From assembly GCA_016707685.1 (NCBI GenBank), contig JADJHE010000007.1:1-64000 (forward strand): DNA of 64,000 nucleotides, in the 5' to 3' direction. Positions 1 to 8,140 of the stretch are shown here, piece by piece. A program made the position numbers and the translations under genes. The notes under the pieces are model-generated. The model worked only from the letters and a program-made list of their open reading frames with translations. It was not told where the DNA came from and made no database searches. Within the stretch, counting starts at the first letter, position 1; the number at the start of each line of letters is the position of its first letter. This DNA comes from Bacteroidota bacterium. GTDB lineage: Bacteria > Bacteroidota > Bacteroidia > 2-12-FULL-35-15.

Positions 1-315
1 CAGGACTTTTTGTATCATCAAAATTGTATTACTACTATTACACATCCCTACGGGATTAAAATAAAGTATTTTCAAATCTTTAAAAATACACATCGCGACT
101 AGCTCTCTGTGCAACTCCCTTTACTGTGTTTCTCTGTGGTGAAAAAAGAAAGCGATATGAGGTTTCGTCCCTACGGGACTTTTTTCTACCATCCAAATTG
201 TATTACTACTATTACATCCCTACGGGATTAAAATAAAGTATTTTCCAATCTTAAAAAAAACATCGAAACTCGTCCTCTGTGCAACTCCATTTACTCTGTT
301 TCTCTGTGGTGAAAA
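1..315. repeat. Diverged direct repeat, about 172-bp period
   Basis: Two copies of a roughly 140-base unit are visible, about 3-146 and 176-315. Each runs from GGACTTTTT through ATTGTATTACTACTATTAC, ATCCCTACGGGATTAAAATA and AAGTATTTTC to a tail built from CTCTGTGCAACTCC, TTTACT and GTTTCTCTGTGGTGAAAA. The copies differ by scattered substitutions and small gaps, so this is an old duplication or two members of a dispersed family. The tail is itself built of near-repeats of CTCTGTG. No reading frame spans it. The first copy starts at the window edge, so the array probably extends further left. Confidence 0.85.
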
Positions 316-400
316 GTTAGGATTCAAAAATAGAAAGTCCCGTAGGGACGAAATACTGGTAATGAATAAATAAGGGGAAATAGAAGAGTCCCTTAGGGAC
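44..400. repeat. Array of short REP-like palindromes (CCCTACGGG core)
   Basis: Five imperfect 13-base palindromes are visible: ATCCCTACGGGAT at 44-56 and 216-228, GTCCCTACGGGAC at 167-179, GTCCCGTAGGGAC at 337-349 and GTCCCTTAGGGAC at 388-400. The GTCCC copies share a TTTCG flank on one side, and the last two are in the opposite orientation to the third. A probable sixth copy is cut by the window start (GGACTTTTT at 3). The last copy lies 8 bases downstream of the stop of the minus-strand glycosyltransferase, so transcripts would run into it. Resemblance to bacterial REP/BIME elements is an inference; no RAYT transposase is in the window. Confidence 0.8.
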
Positions 401-407
401 GAAACAG

Positions 408-1742
408 TTACTTTGCTCTACTTTTTTTCCATTTCTCTTTCAGAAAATAAATTCCTGCTGCACTTATAATTGCTAGGTAAGGAACCACAGGCATGCGGAA
501 CCGTGATTCAGTAACATAAGGCAGTGTTAGGTTGGCAAAACAAAATACGAGCAATCCGATGACAAAAAAATAGAGCAGGTTTTTTTCTTGTTTGAAATAG
601 ATAAATCCAAACACAATACTTAAATACATAATTAATAAAACAAATAGCTGAAAGAAAACTACAATAATCGTTAACTTACTATTACGTTCAAACAAGTATT
701 TAAAAATTGGATAGTCTTTTGGTATAGTATTGTAGCCACTTCCCCAATGACCCAGTTGAATATCAATATAAGCTCTGCAGGGTTTTAAAAAGAAATGCAC
801 AAATTGAATAGCATGATGTTTTAATAAAATGCCCGGGTTAGCAAATGCAATTTGCATTGCATCATTTTCAATGAACCTTGCATATTCATAAGGTTGTTTG
901 TTTGCATCGCCTTTAAATGCTTTGAATGTTTTCCAACGCAAAATGCTTTGCGATTCGGGTAGTGATTTATTGTTCAACTCTCCGTAAATGGCTGCTGCTT
1001 GATAGTTTTGCATATCGTGCTCACGAATAACACTCATGAAATAATGATTGAATGTGTTTTTATTGCGTATCCACCAAGGTGAAATGGTGATTACAGAAAT
1101 GAGTAACAAAATGCCAATTTTTGAAATCGATTTTAATTTCTCTTTGCGAAAGAAGTAAAGCAGAAATGCCGAAAAAAATAAAGGAATAAAAAAAGCAATC
1201 GGTCGGCATAAAATAGTGAAGCCACAAAACAGGGCTGTTAATGCAAGTAATTTAAAGCTATTGTTTTGTAGATACTGAACAAAAAAATAAACACTCAGTA
1301 TCAATAAAAAACTAAACAGTGTTTCTGTCATTACTATATTATTCATTACAATACTTGGAATATCTATTGCAATAAATAAAGCAGCAATGCTTGCAATGAA
1401 TTTATTGTTGGTAATTAATTCGCCCAATTTATAAGTATAATAACAAGTAGCCACACCAAGCACAATTTGTAAAACAATGATGGGGTAGGTTTCTATTTGC
1501 ACACTTTCTGCAAGCAGAATAAATAGAGGATAGAGGGGTGTTCGGTAATAGTCAGGTTCAATAGGCAAGTCGTAGCTCTGACTAAATATTCCATATTCTT
1601 TAACATTGAAAGCAATTTGCCAGTAGCCATACGAGTCGTACATGTAAAAGCCATCTGGATTTTGAATTGCAATTGCAATAAAATAAACGAAGCGTATTAG
1701 AAAAGCTATAATAAGAATGTAAAAAAGTTGCTTGTTTTTCAA
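408..1742 (-). CDS. GT-C fold glycosyltransferase (PMT/ArnT-like integral membrane protein)
   Basis: This 444-residue protein has roughly ten hydrophobic segments. The first cytoplasmic-to-periplasmic loop carries MYDSYGYW and DYYRTPLYPLFI, the Asp/Tyr and Arg-x-Pro-x-Tyr-Pro signatures of GT-C glycosyltransferases, which move sugars from polyprenyl-phosphate donors onto acceptors outside the membrane. A late cluster (TESRFRMPVVPYLAI) is also typical of the family. The start is TTG at 1742, five bases after the stop of the upstream gene; no ATG lies close by. It is the last gene of a three-gene minus-strand set with a deacetylase-like protein and a glucosaminidase, which suggests envelope or exopolysaccharide work. 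The substrate is not predictable. Confidence 0.75.
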   Translation of the reverse strand: MKNKQLFYILIIAFLIRFVYFIAIAIQNPDGFYMYDSYGYWQIAFNVKEYGIFSQSYDLPIEPDYYRTPLYPLFILLAESVQIETYPIIVLQIVLGVATCYYTYKLGELITNNKFIASIAALFIAIDIPSIVMNNIVMTETLFSFLLILSVYFFVQYLQNNSFKLLALTALFCGFTILCRPIAFFIPLFFSAFLLYFFRKEKLKSISKIGILLLISVITISPWWIRNKNTFNHYFMSVIREHDMQNYQAAAIYGELNNKSLPESQSILRWKTFKAFKGDANKQPYEYARFIENDAMQIAFANPGILLKHHAIQFVHFFLKPCRAYIDIQLGHWGSGYNTIPKDYPIFKYLFERNSKLTIIVVFFQLFVLLIMYLSIVFGFIYFKQEKNLLYFFVIGLLVFCFANLTLPYVTESRFRMPVVPYLAIISAAGIYFLKEKWKKSRAK

Positions 1743-1747
1743 GTGGC

Positions 1748-3847
1748 TTATGGTTGTGAGCTTACAATTAGTTTTTTAACAACAGGCTTTTCATTATCAA
1801 TCGTAATTGAATAAAAGTATAGTCCATCCGATAAATGGTTGTTTGTATAACTGTATTCATACAATCCCAATTCTAAATTATCATTGATAGGTTCTTCAAT
1901 AAATCGACCCGATACATCGTATATCTTCATAACTACTTGTGCATCTTTCATCAACTCAAAACTAAAGGTAGTATGCGTAGAAAATGGATTTGGATAATTT
2001 GCAAAAACTGTTGCAGGACCATCGGGTGTATAATAGTAATTGGCATAGTTTTCCGAAAAGCGTTCCGAAAATAAAATTTTACTATTTGTTTCCCATTGCT
2101 CTTGAAGCAAGTTAATTGGATTGTTGTTTTCATCCACCACATAAATTTTGTGTAAAAGCATCCCTTTATCTACTACAAAACTTAAATCGTGATGAAGTGG
2201 CAATGAACTATTTTTAATAATGATTTTTAAAACCGAATCATTCTCCATTTCATAATCGAATGAGCAATTTTCTCTTGCTTTCCAATAATTGCCATAATGT
2301 TCAAAAGGGATGATGCGTGTATTGTTTGGAAGCGACCGAATTAAATTCTGTTGAGCTTGTATTTTGTACAAACGATTTGGATGAATCAATAATAAGGAAG
2401 CTGCATAATTATCTGCATTTCTTTTTAATGAATTCAGCCATTGAGCAACTTTATTATTGTAATTAAATTCCGAAATTGGATCGATCATAAATACATCAGA
2501 AATGGTATTTGGAATTTCATAAATTCTACTCAATGCTCCATTCATAGACAGGTCTAGATGGCCTTGAAATGGGAATGCTGTTAAAACATCATTTGCGCTA
2601 CTGCTAGAGTTAAAGTCATAGTTGTTTGTTTCGAGTGTGTTTATTATTTTTTTATTATAAGCTAAATAACCCGCTCGGAATGACTTAACATTCACATCTA
2701 CATCTCTGTCCAATAACAATTTTGATACTTCTGTTTCTCCGCAAACGGTTACATTGGTTGATAGCATACCGTTATAAAATGGTTGATAGCTAAGTTCGGT
2801 ATTGCCACACGTTCCTTCAGGAACAATACTTTCATTATCAAAGTCGGGAACATGACTTACCGAATGACTTGCGATTTCATGCCCTTTGTTTTTTACATTG
2901 ATTAAATCTGGTGTATAACCATTCCAAAAGTTTTTTGCCAAGGAATCGTGCATGTAATGGGTGGTGATAAAGTAGGTGCTTTTAATATTGTTTGATTTTT
3001 CATAGCTAGCAAAGTCATTCATAATGTCTTTAATGGCCGATGTAGCATCCACATCATGCGTAATGATTAAACTCGATTTGCTGTTTAAACCACTGGTGTG
3101 TTTCCATACAGCGTAATTATTATGCTTTGCGTACAATGCTTTTATAAACAACATAAACACATCAGTACCAGGTTCAAAGTCGTTGGAATAAGAACGTGCA
3201 GCTTTGTAATGTGCTCCAACCTGATTTCTTAAAACAATATCCTTCCAATTTATTCCCAGAACATAAGTTGTTCCTTGTCCATAGTTGTTTTTTATAAAAG
3301 CAGGAGTGTTGTCTTCAAATGTTGCAAGTGCTGTTGCACTTGTTAGCATATAACTTCTGGTATTTAGCGATGCTGCATAGCTAGTGTCGGCCAAGCGTAT
3401 TTTCTTTTCATTGTCTTCGTTGAGCCATCTATAAGCACTGTTTGTGCTGTCGAGTTGCCAATGGTATTCATAACGATTGGTTCCATATTGGTAATCGCTT
3501 ACTCCAAAAAATGGAAACAGAATAGTGTCTTTTAATTGGGTAACAAGTAAGTGTCCGCCATTCTGAACAAAGGTGATTAAACTATCTTTTTCAATTTGAC
3601 TAAAACTGGTTGGTTCAATATTGGAAGAGTAAATAATTAATTTAGATTGCAATGCTAAGTTTACACTATCGATAACGAAATAAGGAAGACCACTAACTTT
3701 TAGAAGATGCTCAATCGAAAATTTATTACCATCATTGGCTTCTGCATTTCTTAAAGTTAAATCAAAAATTGCAATCCTATTTTTCTGAGAAAAACAAGTA
3801 ATTGAAAGAAAGATAAAGAGTAGGAGTGTAAACGTCTTTTGTTTCAA
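1748..3847 (-). CDS. Secreted polysaccharide-deacetylase-like protein with T9SS sorting domain
   Basis: This 699-residue protein begins with a signal peptide (hydrophobic stretch ending CFSQ). Residues about 20-230 look like a glutamine-amidotransferase-like or DUF4350-like fold (GGHLLVTQ), a weak impression. Around residue 260 comes ITHDVDAT and later ASHSVSH, matching the metal-binding Asp and HxxSH motifs of NodB-type carbohydrate deacetylases. The last 80 residues are a type A T9SS sorting domain: NYPNPFSTHTTFSF, then IYDVSGR, then DGLYFYSI and a basic VVKKLIVS tail. It should therefore be exported and anchored at the cell surface. The start is TTG at 3847. Neighbours are a cell-wall glucosaminidase and a membrane glycosyltransferase, consistent with modification of surface glycans. 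Confidence 0.8.
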   Translation of the reverse strand: MKQKTFTLLLFIFLSITCFSQKNRIAIFDLTLRNAEANDGNKFSIEHLLKVSGLPYFVIDSVNLALQSKLIIYSSNIEPTSFSQIEKDSLITFVQNGGHLLVTQLKDTILFPFFGVSDYQYGTNRYEYHWQLDSTNSAYRWLNEDNEKKIRLADTSYAASLNTRSYMLTSATALATFEDNTPAFIKNNYGQGTTYVLGINWKDIVLRNQVGAHYKAARSYSNDFEPGTDVFMLFIKALYAKHNNYAVWKHTSGLNSKSSLIITHDVDATSAIKDIMNDFASYEKSNNIKSTYFITTHYMHDSLAKNFWNGYTPDLINVKNKGHEIASHSVSHVPDFDNESIVPEGTCGNTELSYQPFYNGMLSTNVTVCGETEVSKLLLDRDVDVNVKSFRAGYLAYNKKIINTLETNNYDFNSSSSANDVLTAFPFQGHLDLSMNGALSRIYEIPNTISDVFMIDPISEFNYNNKVAQWLNSLKRNADNYAASLLLIHPNRLYKIQAQQNLIRSLPNNTRIIPFEHYGNYWKARENCSFDYEMENDSVLKIIIKNSSLPLHHDLSFVVDKGMLLHKIYVVDENNNPINLLQEQWETNSKILFSERFSENYANYYYTPDGPATVFANYPNPFSTHTTFSFELMKDAQVVMKIYDVSGRFIEEPINDNLELGLYEYSYTNNHLSDGLYFYSITIDNEKPVVKKLIVSSQP

Positions 3848-3857
3848 TTTACTTTAT

Positions 3858-4778
3858 TTAAACGGTTGGTTTGTTTTTTCTTAAGTAGAGTTTGTCACCC
3901 ACTTTCGGTTCCTCGCCTTTTTTGAGATTGTTTTTTTTGTAAAGTTTTTTTAGCTTGATGCCATGCAATTGAGAAATCGATTTCATTGTTTCTCCTTTTT
4001 TTACTGTATGTACTGGTTCTTTGGCTTTGTTTCGTTTAGGTTGTAAGTATAATTTTTGCCCAGCAATAAGTTTGTCATCTGGTTCTAAATCATTGAACTT
4101 ATACAATTGCCATAGATCTTTGTCGGTGTCTTTTGCAATCTTGTAAAAGGAATCACCTGGCTTTACAATAATGTACTTAATCATACGAAAGCGTAGAATT
4201 TCTCTTGCTTCGATTGTTTCAGGATGTGTTTTTGGTTCAGCCAAGGTGTTAATTGACGGCATACCTTCTACATTATCATACTCATACAATTTATGATTTT
4301 CAATAATTTCTAAAAGGCGTTTTGTATAATTAGGATCAGTTGCATAACCTGCTTCTTTCAGTCCTTTTGCCCAACCTTTATAATCGGTACGTTTTAATTC
4401 AAACAAAAATGAATAGCGTGGACGAGATTTTAAAAATTGAGAATGGTCGGTATAAGAATCAAATACAGAAGGATATTTACGAAAGCATTCATCTTTTGCA
4501 TCGTCATCTTTAATGAACGATGGTCCTTCCCAGCCTTTGTGGCATTTAATTCCAAAATGATTGTTGGCATAAACAGCAAGGTCGCTATTTCCATTTCCGC
4601 TTTCCAACATTCCTTGTGATAAGGTGATGCTTGCAGGAACACCATTGATGAGCATTTCTTTGATGGCATCTTCCTTAAATTTTGCAATGTATTGCTCAGC
4701 CGTCATTTTATGTTCAGCTGGCTGAGCAAAAAGGATTGCACTTGCAATGAAAAGAATAAATGTGGTTAGAAATCGCAT
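3858..4778 (-). CDS. Glucosaminidase with two C-terminal LysM domains
   Basis: This 306-residue protein starts at ATG 4778 with a signal peptide (ILFAQPAE). Residues about 45-170 are a FlgJ/Auto-type endo-beta-N-acetylglucosaminidase domain: ITLSQGMLESGNGNSDLA holds the likely catalytic Glu, followed by NNHFGIKC, YPSVFDSYTDHS and GYATDPNYTKRL. Two LysM peptidoglycan-binding repeats follow at about 199-250 (IIVKPGDSFYKIA) and 257-303 (VHTVKKGETMKSIS). The protein should cleave peptidoglycan glycan strands in the periplasm while the LysM repeats hold it on the wall. It is the first gene of the minus-strand set reaching 408, with gaps of only 10 and 5 bases. Confidence 0.9.
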   Translation of the reverse strand: MRFLTTFILFIASAILFAQPAEHKMTAEQYIAKFKEDAIKEMLINGVPASITLSQGMLESGNGNSDLAVYANNHFGIKCHKGWEGPSFIKDDDAKDECFRKYPSVFDSYTDHSQFLKSRPRYSFLFELKRTDYKGWAKGLKEAGYATDPNYTKRLLEIIENHKLYEYDNVEGMPSINTLAEPKTHPETIEAREILRFRMIKYIIVKPGDSFYKIAKDTDKDLWQLYKFNDLEPDDKLIAGQKLYLQPKRNKAKEPVHTVKKGETMKSISQLHGIKLKKLYKKNNLKKGEEPKVGDKLYLRKNKPTV

Positions 4779-4846
4779 CGTAACAAAAATAATGAAAAGC
4801 TTCAGAAAAATGAAAGAAAGATTCAGGAGTTTCTAACAAAAATCTG

Positions 4847-5739
4847 TTAGTTGGTAAACCCTTTATTGCCTTGCAATCCACCCGTATGAAACGCAATAAT
4901 GGTACTACCTGCTGTAAAAAAATTGTTATGAATTAAGTCAGTTATCCCAAATAGCATTTTGCCTGTGTACACATAGTCTAGTGGAATGCCATGCTTACTA
5001 TTAAAATCTTGAACGAATTGTTTTAACTGTTCATTCACTTTTGCATATCCTCCAAAGTGGAAGTCTTCATTAACGGACCAATTTTGTTTGTCGTTTTGTT
5101 TAAATTCTGTTAACCAATCTTGTACTTCTTTTTAATATAACCTTCGGCTTTTAAAACTTGAAATCCAATTGTCTGTTGTTCGTCCTTTAATGACATTAAA
5201 ATTCCTGAAAGCGTAGCACCTGTGCCACAGGGAGTACAAATAAAATCAAAAGGGATGTGAATGCTTGATGTAATTTCCATACAGCCTTTTACTCCCAAGG
5301 TGTTTGATCCTCCTTCGGGAATAACGTATATGTTTTCTCCGAATTTAGTACGAACATAATTCATTAATGCTTCCTTGTCTCTATACAATTCACGCGATAC
5401 ATAATGCAGTTGCATCCCATTTTCCTTCGCTAGTTTTAAGGTTGGATTTAAATCGCTCAATTCATCACCTCTAATAATGCCGATGGTGTTTAGGCCTGCT
5501 AATTTTCCTGCCGCAGCTGTTGCTGCAATGTGATTCGAAAATGCTCCTCCAAGTGTTAGTAGTGTATTCTTACCTTGTTTTTTAGCTTCCTCCAAATTGT
5601 ACTTTAGTTTGTACAATTTGTTACCACTAATTTCTGGATGGTTTAAATCAGTACGTAACACATACAGTTTTATTCCTTTTTCATCCCAAATGGGATCAAA
5701 AATTTGTTGAAGAGGTGGAATAAAATTAGGAGTGTGCAT
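4847..5739 (-). CDS. 1-aminocyclopropane-1-carboxylate deaminase/D-cysteine desulfhydrase family protein (frameshifted)
   Basis: The first 196 residues (5739 to about 5134) read as a PLP enzyme of the ACC deaminase/D-cysteine desulfhydrase family: SGNKLYKLKYNL carries the PLP lysine, followed by TLGGAFSNHIAATAAAGK, VIPEGGSNTLGVKGC and CTPCGTGATLSG. The frame is then lost in a run of five T at 5129-5133. Adding one base restores EVQDWLTEFKQNDKQNW and joins the C-terminal part, which ends TGGLQGNKGFTN at 4847. The joined protein is about 297 residues, normal for this family. Substrate (ACC, D-Cys or another D-amino acid) cannot be told. I think the break is an assembly indel. It is divergent from the DUF5522/hutU pair. 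Confidence 0.8.
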
Positions 5740-5765
5740 GCTGTAAAATTAGTATTTTTGTTGCT

Positions 5766-5945
5766 ATGGAAAATATTCCACCTAAAAATGAATTGGAGCA
5801 GGACGATTATTACTTAACTCCAGAAGGGTACAAAGTATTTACAGAAAAATATTTGCTCAAACGCGGCTACTGTTGCCAAAATGGTTGTAGGCATTGTCCG
5901 TATGGATTTAATAAAGACAAAGGGCGAATTGAAAAGAAAAAATAA
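5766..5945 (+). CDS. Small cysteine-rich protein, DUF5522-like
   Basis: A 59-residue reading frame starts ATG (MENIPPKNELEQDDYYLTPE) and ends ...GRIEKKK. Its core is GYCCQNGCRHCPYGF, four cysteines and a histidine in a compact CC-x3-C-x2-C pattern that suggests a metal site. It matches my memory of the Bacteroidota DUF5522 family, whose function is unknown. It is only 26 bases from the divergent deaminase start and 23 bases upstream of hutU, so it probably shares a transcript with hutU. A TAnnTTTG box (TATTTTTG, 5753-5760) sits directly upstream. Confidence 0.8.
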   Translation: MENIPPKNELEQDDYYLTPEGYKVFTEKYLLKRGYCCQNGCRHCPYGFNKDKGRIEKKK

Positions 5946-5968
5946 GAACGGATTTAGAACAAAGTTAT

Positions 5969-8023
5969 ATGACATTTAAAGAACAAATTGCACAAGGAAT
6001 ACCATCTGAATTACCAGCATTTAAGGAATACGAAGTGGCAATCAATCATGCTCCTAAACGTAAAGAAATTCTAAATAAAGAAGAAAAAAAGTTAGCTATC
6101 AAAAATGCATTGCGCTATTTTGATAAAAAACATCATGCTGTTTTAGCGGTTGAGTTTGCTAAAGAATTGAAAGAATACGGTCGTATTTACATGTATCGTT
6201 TTCGCCCCGATTATAAAATCCATGCTCGCCATATAAATGAATATCCGCACCAATCAAAACAAGCGGCTGCTATCATGTTAATGTTGCAAAATAATTTGGA
6301 TTATGCAGTCGCTCAACATCCGCATGAATTAATTACGTATGGTGGCAATGGTGCAGTGTTCCAAAATTGGGCACAATATCTATTAACGATGAAGTATTTA
6401 TCGGAAATGACCGATGAACAAACATTGGTAATGTACTCTGGTCATCCTATGGGGTTATTTCCTTCACACAAAGATGCACCACGTGTGGTAATTACTAACG
6501 GTATGATGATTCCGAATTACAGTAAACCTGATGATTGGGAAAAGTTTAATGCATTGGGTGTAACGCAATACGGTCAAATGACAGCTGGTTCCTACATGTA
6601 CATCGGTCCGCAAGGAATTGTGCACGGAACAACCATCACCGTGATGAACGCAGCAAGAAAAATTTCAAAATCAGAAGAAGATAGAAAAGGAAAATTATTT
6701 GTTACCTGTGGTTTGGGAGGAATGAGTGGTGCTCAACCAAAAGCAGGAAAAATTTCGGGCTTGGTAACAATCGTTGCTGAGATAAATCCGAAAGCAACAC
6801 ATACACGTCACTCACAAGGTTGGGTGGATGAAGTGTTCGATGATTTAACAGCATTGATGGAGCGTGTTAAAAAAGCACAAGCTGCTAAAGAAGCTGTTTC
6901 TATTGCGTATCAAGGCAATGTGGTTGATTTGTGGGAGCGATTAGCAAAAGAAAAAATAAAAGTAGATATAGGTTCGGATCAAACATCCTTGCATAATCCT
7001 TGGGCAGGTGGTTATTATCCAGTAGGGATTTCGTTTGAAGAGGCGAATGAAATGATGGCAAAGAATCCCGAGCAATTTAAGAAAGAAGTGCAACAAACAT
7101 TGGTGCGTCATGCAAATGCTGTGAATACCTTAGCTGCAACTGGAATGTATTTCTTCGATTATGGGAATGCATTTTTACTGGAAGCAAGTAGAGCAGGAGC
7201 TGATATTGTAAATGCTGATGGCACATTTAAATACAAATCGTATGTGCAAGATATTTTAGGACCAATGTGTTTTGATTATGGATTTGGTCCATTTCGTTGG
7301 GTTTGCTCATCCTGCGATCCAAAAGATTTACAAACAACCGATGAATTAGCATTGGGTGTATTGGAAGAAATGTACAAAGTTGCACCTGCCGAAATCAAAC
7401 AACAGCTGAGTGATAACATTGTATGGATTAAAGATGCCATGCAAAATAACTTAGTAGTAGGTTCTCAAGCACGTATTTTATATGCCGATTCGGAGGCTCG
7501 TATTAAAGTTGCGGAAGCATTTAACAATGCTATTAAATCAGGTAAGCTTTCTGCTCCCGTAATTTTAGGTCGCGATCATCACGATGTTTCTGGAACCGAT
7601 TCTCCTTATCGTGAAACATCCAATATTTATGATGGTTCTAGTTTTACAGCTGATATGGCTGTTCAGAATTTTGTAGGGGATGGTTTCCGTGGTGCAACTT
7701 GGATAAGTTTACACAATGGTGGTGGAGTAGGTTGGGGTGAAGTAATCAATGGTGGATTTGGAATGGTACTGGACGGCTCAGCCGATAGTGATAGACGCTT
7801 AAAATCAATGTTGTTCTGGGATGTTAACAACGGTATCGCTCGAAGAGGTTGGGCGCGTAATGAAGAAGCATTATTTGCGATTAAACGTGAAATGGCACGC
7901 ACACCCGAGTTAAAGGTGACATTGCCAAACATTGTGGATGAAAACATACTGAAAGACCTTTTTAAAGGTCTTTTCTTTTATTTTGATTGTAAATTAAACC
8001 AGAGTCCCTTTTTATTGTCATAG
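5969..8023 (+). CDS. hutU: Urocanate hydratase (urocanase)
   Basis: The product converts urocanate to 4-imidazolone-5-propionate in histidine degradation. Diagnostic segments include LITYGGNGAVFQNWAQY, MYSGHPMGLFPSH, MTAGSYMYIGPQGIVHG, the NAD-binding TCGLGGMSGAQPKAGK and WVCSSCDPKDLQTTDE. This is the long (about 665-residue) form seen in Bacteroidota. The printed frame runs to 8023, but the last 18 or so residues are translated from the terminator hairpin and are not family-like. One more T in the run at 7959-7963 would end the protein in ENILKDLF at about 7966. No other hut gene is in the window, and the upstream neighbour is a DUF5522 protein. Confidence 0.95.
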   Translation: MTFKEQIAQGIPSELPAFKEYEVAINHAPKRKEILNKEEKKLAIKNALRYFDKKHHAVLAVEFAKELKEYGRIYMYRFRPDYKIHARHINEYPHQSKQAAAIMLMLQNNLDYAVAQHPHELITYGGNGAVFQNWAQYLLTMKYLSEMTDEQTLVMYSGHPMGLFPSHKDAPRVVITNGMMIPNYSKPDDWEKFNALGVTQYGQMTAGSYMYIGPQGIVHGTTITVMNAARKISKSEEDRKGKLFVTCGLGGMSGAQPKAGKISGLVTIVAEINPKATHTRHSQGWVDEVFDDLTALMERVKKAQAAKEAVSIAYQGNVVDLWERLAKEKIKVDIGSDQTSLHNPWAGGYYPVGISFEEANEMMAKNPEQFKKEVQQTLVRHANAVNTLAATGMYFFDYGNAFLLEASRAGADIVNADGTFKYKSYVQDILGPMCFDYGFGPFRWVCSSCDPKDLQTTDELALGVLEEMYKVAPAEIKQQLSDNIVWIKDAMQNNLVVGSQARILYADSEARIKVAEAFNNAIKSGKLSAPVILGRDHHDVSGTDSPYRETSNIYDGSSFTADMAVQNFVGDGFRGATWISLHNGGGVGWGEVINGGFGMVLDGSADSDRRLKSMLFWDVNNGIARRGWARNEEALFAIKREMARTPELKVTLPNIVDENILKDLFKGLFFYFDCKLNQSPFLLS
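7952..7980 (+). terminator. Rho-independent terminator after hutU
   Basis: AAAGACCTT (7952-7960) pairs with AAGGTCTTT (7965-7973) around a TTTA loop and is followed by a T-rich tail (TTTTCTTTTATTTT). It overlaps the printed 3' end of hutU, which supports a true stop codon inside the hairpin. Confidence 0.8.
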
Positions 8024-8028
8024 CTTTG
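8021..8028 (+). promoter_or_regulatory. Promoter -7 box (TAGCTTTG)
   Basis: TAGCTTTG matches the Bacteroidota TAnnTTTG -7 consensus. No TTG is found 19 bases upstream, so only half the promoter is supported. It lies 113 bases before the secreted-protein gene at 8141, just after the hutU terminator. Confidence 0.35.
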
Positions 8029-8140
8029 TGTTTGTATATAAAAATGGAATTTATGGCATGGAATCTGCTTTATGTTTCGTAAATGACATCCCTCATGTAT
8101 CCAATACATTATTAATAACAAATTTGATAAAATTGAAATC

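Noticed and set aside
1..407. Possible CRISPR array at the left edge
   Set aside because: There are only two long diverged copies and unevenly spaced 13-base palindromes, no uniform repeat/spacer alternation and no cas genes.
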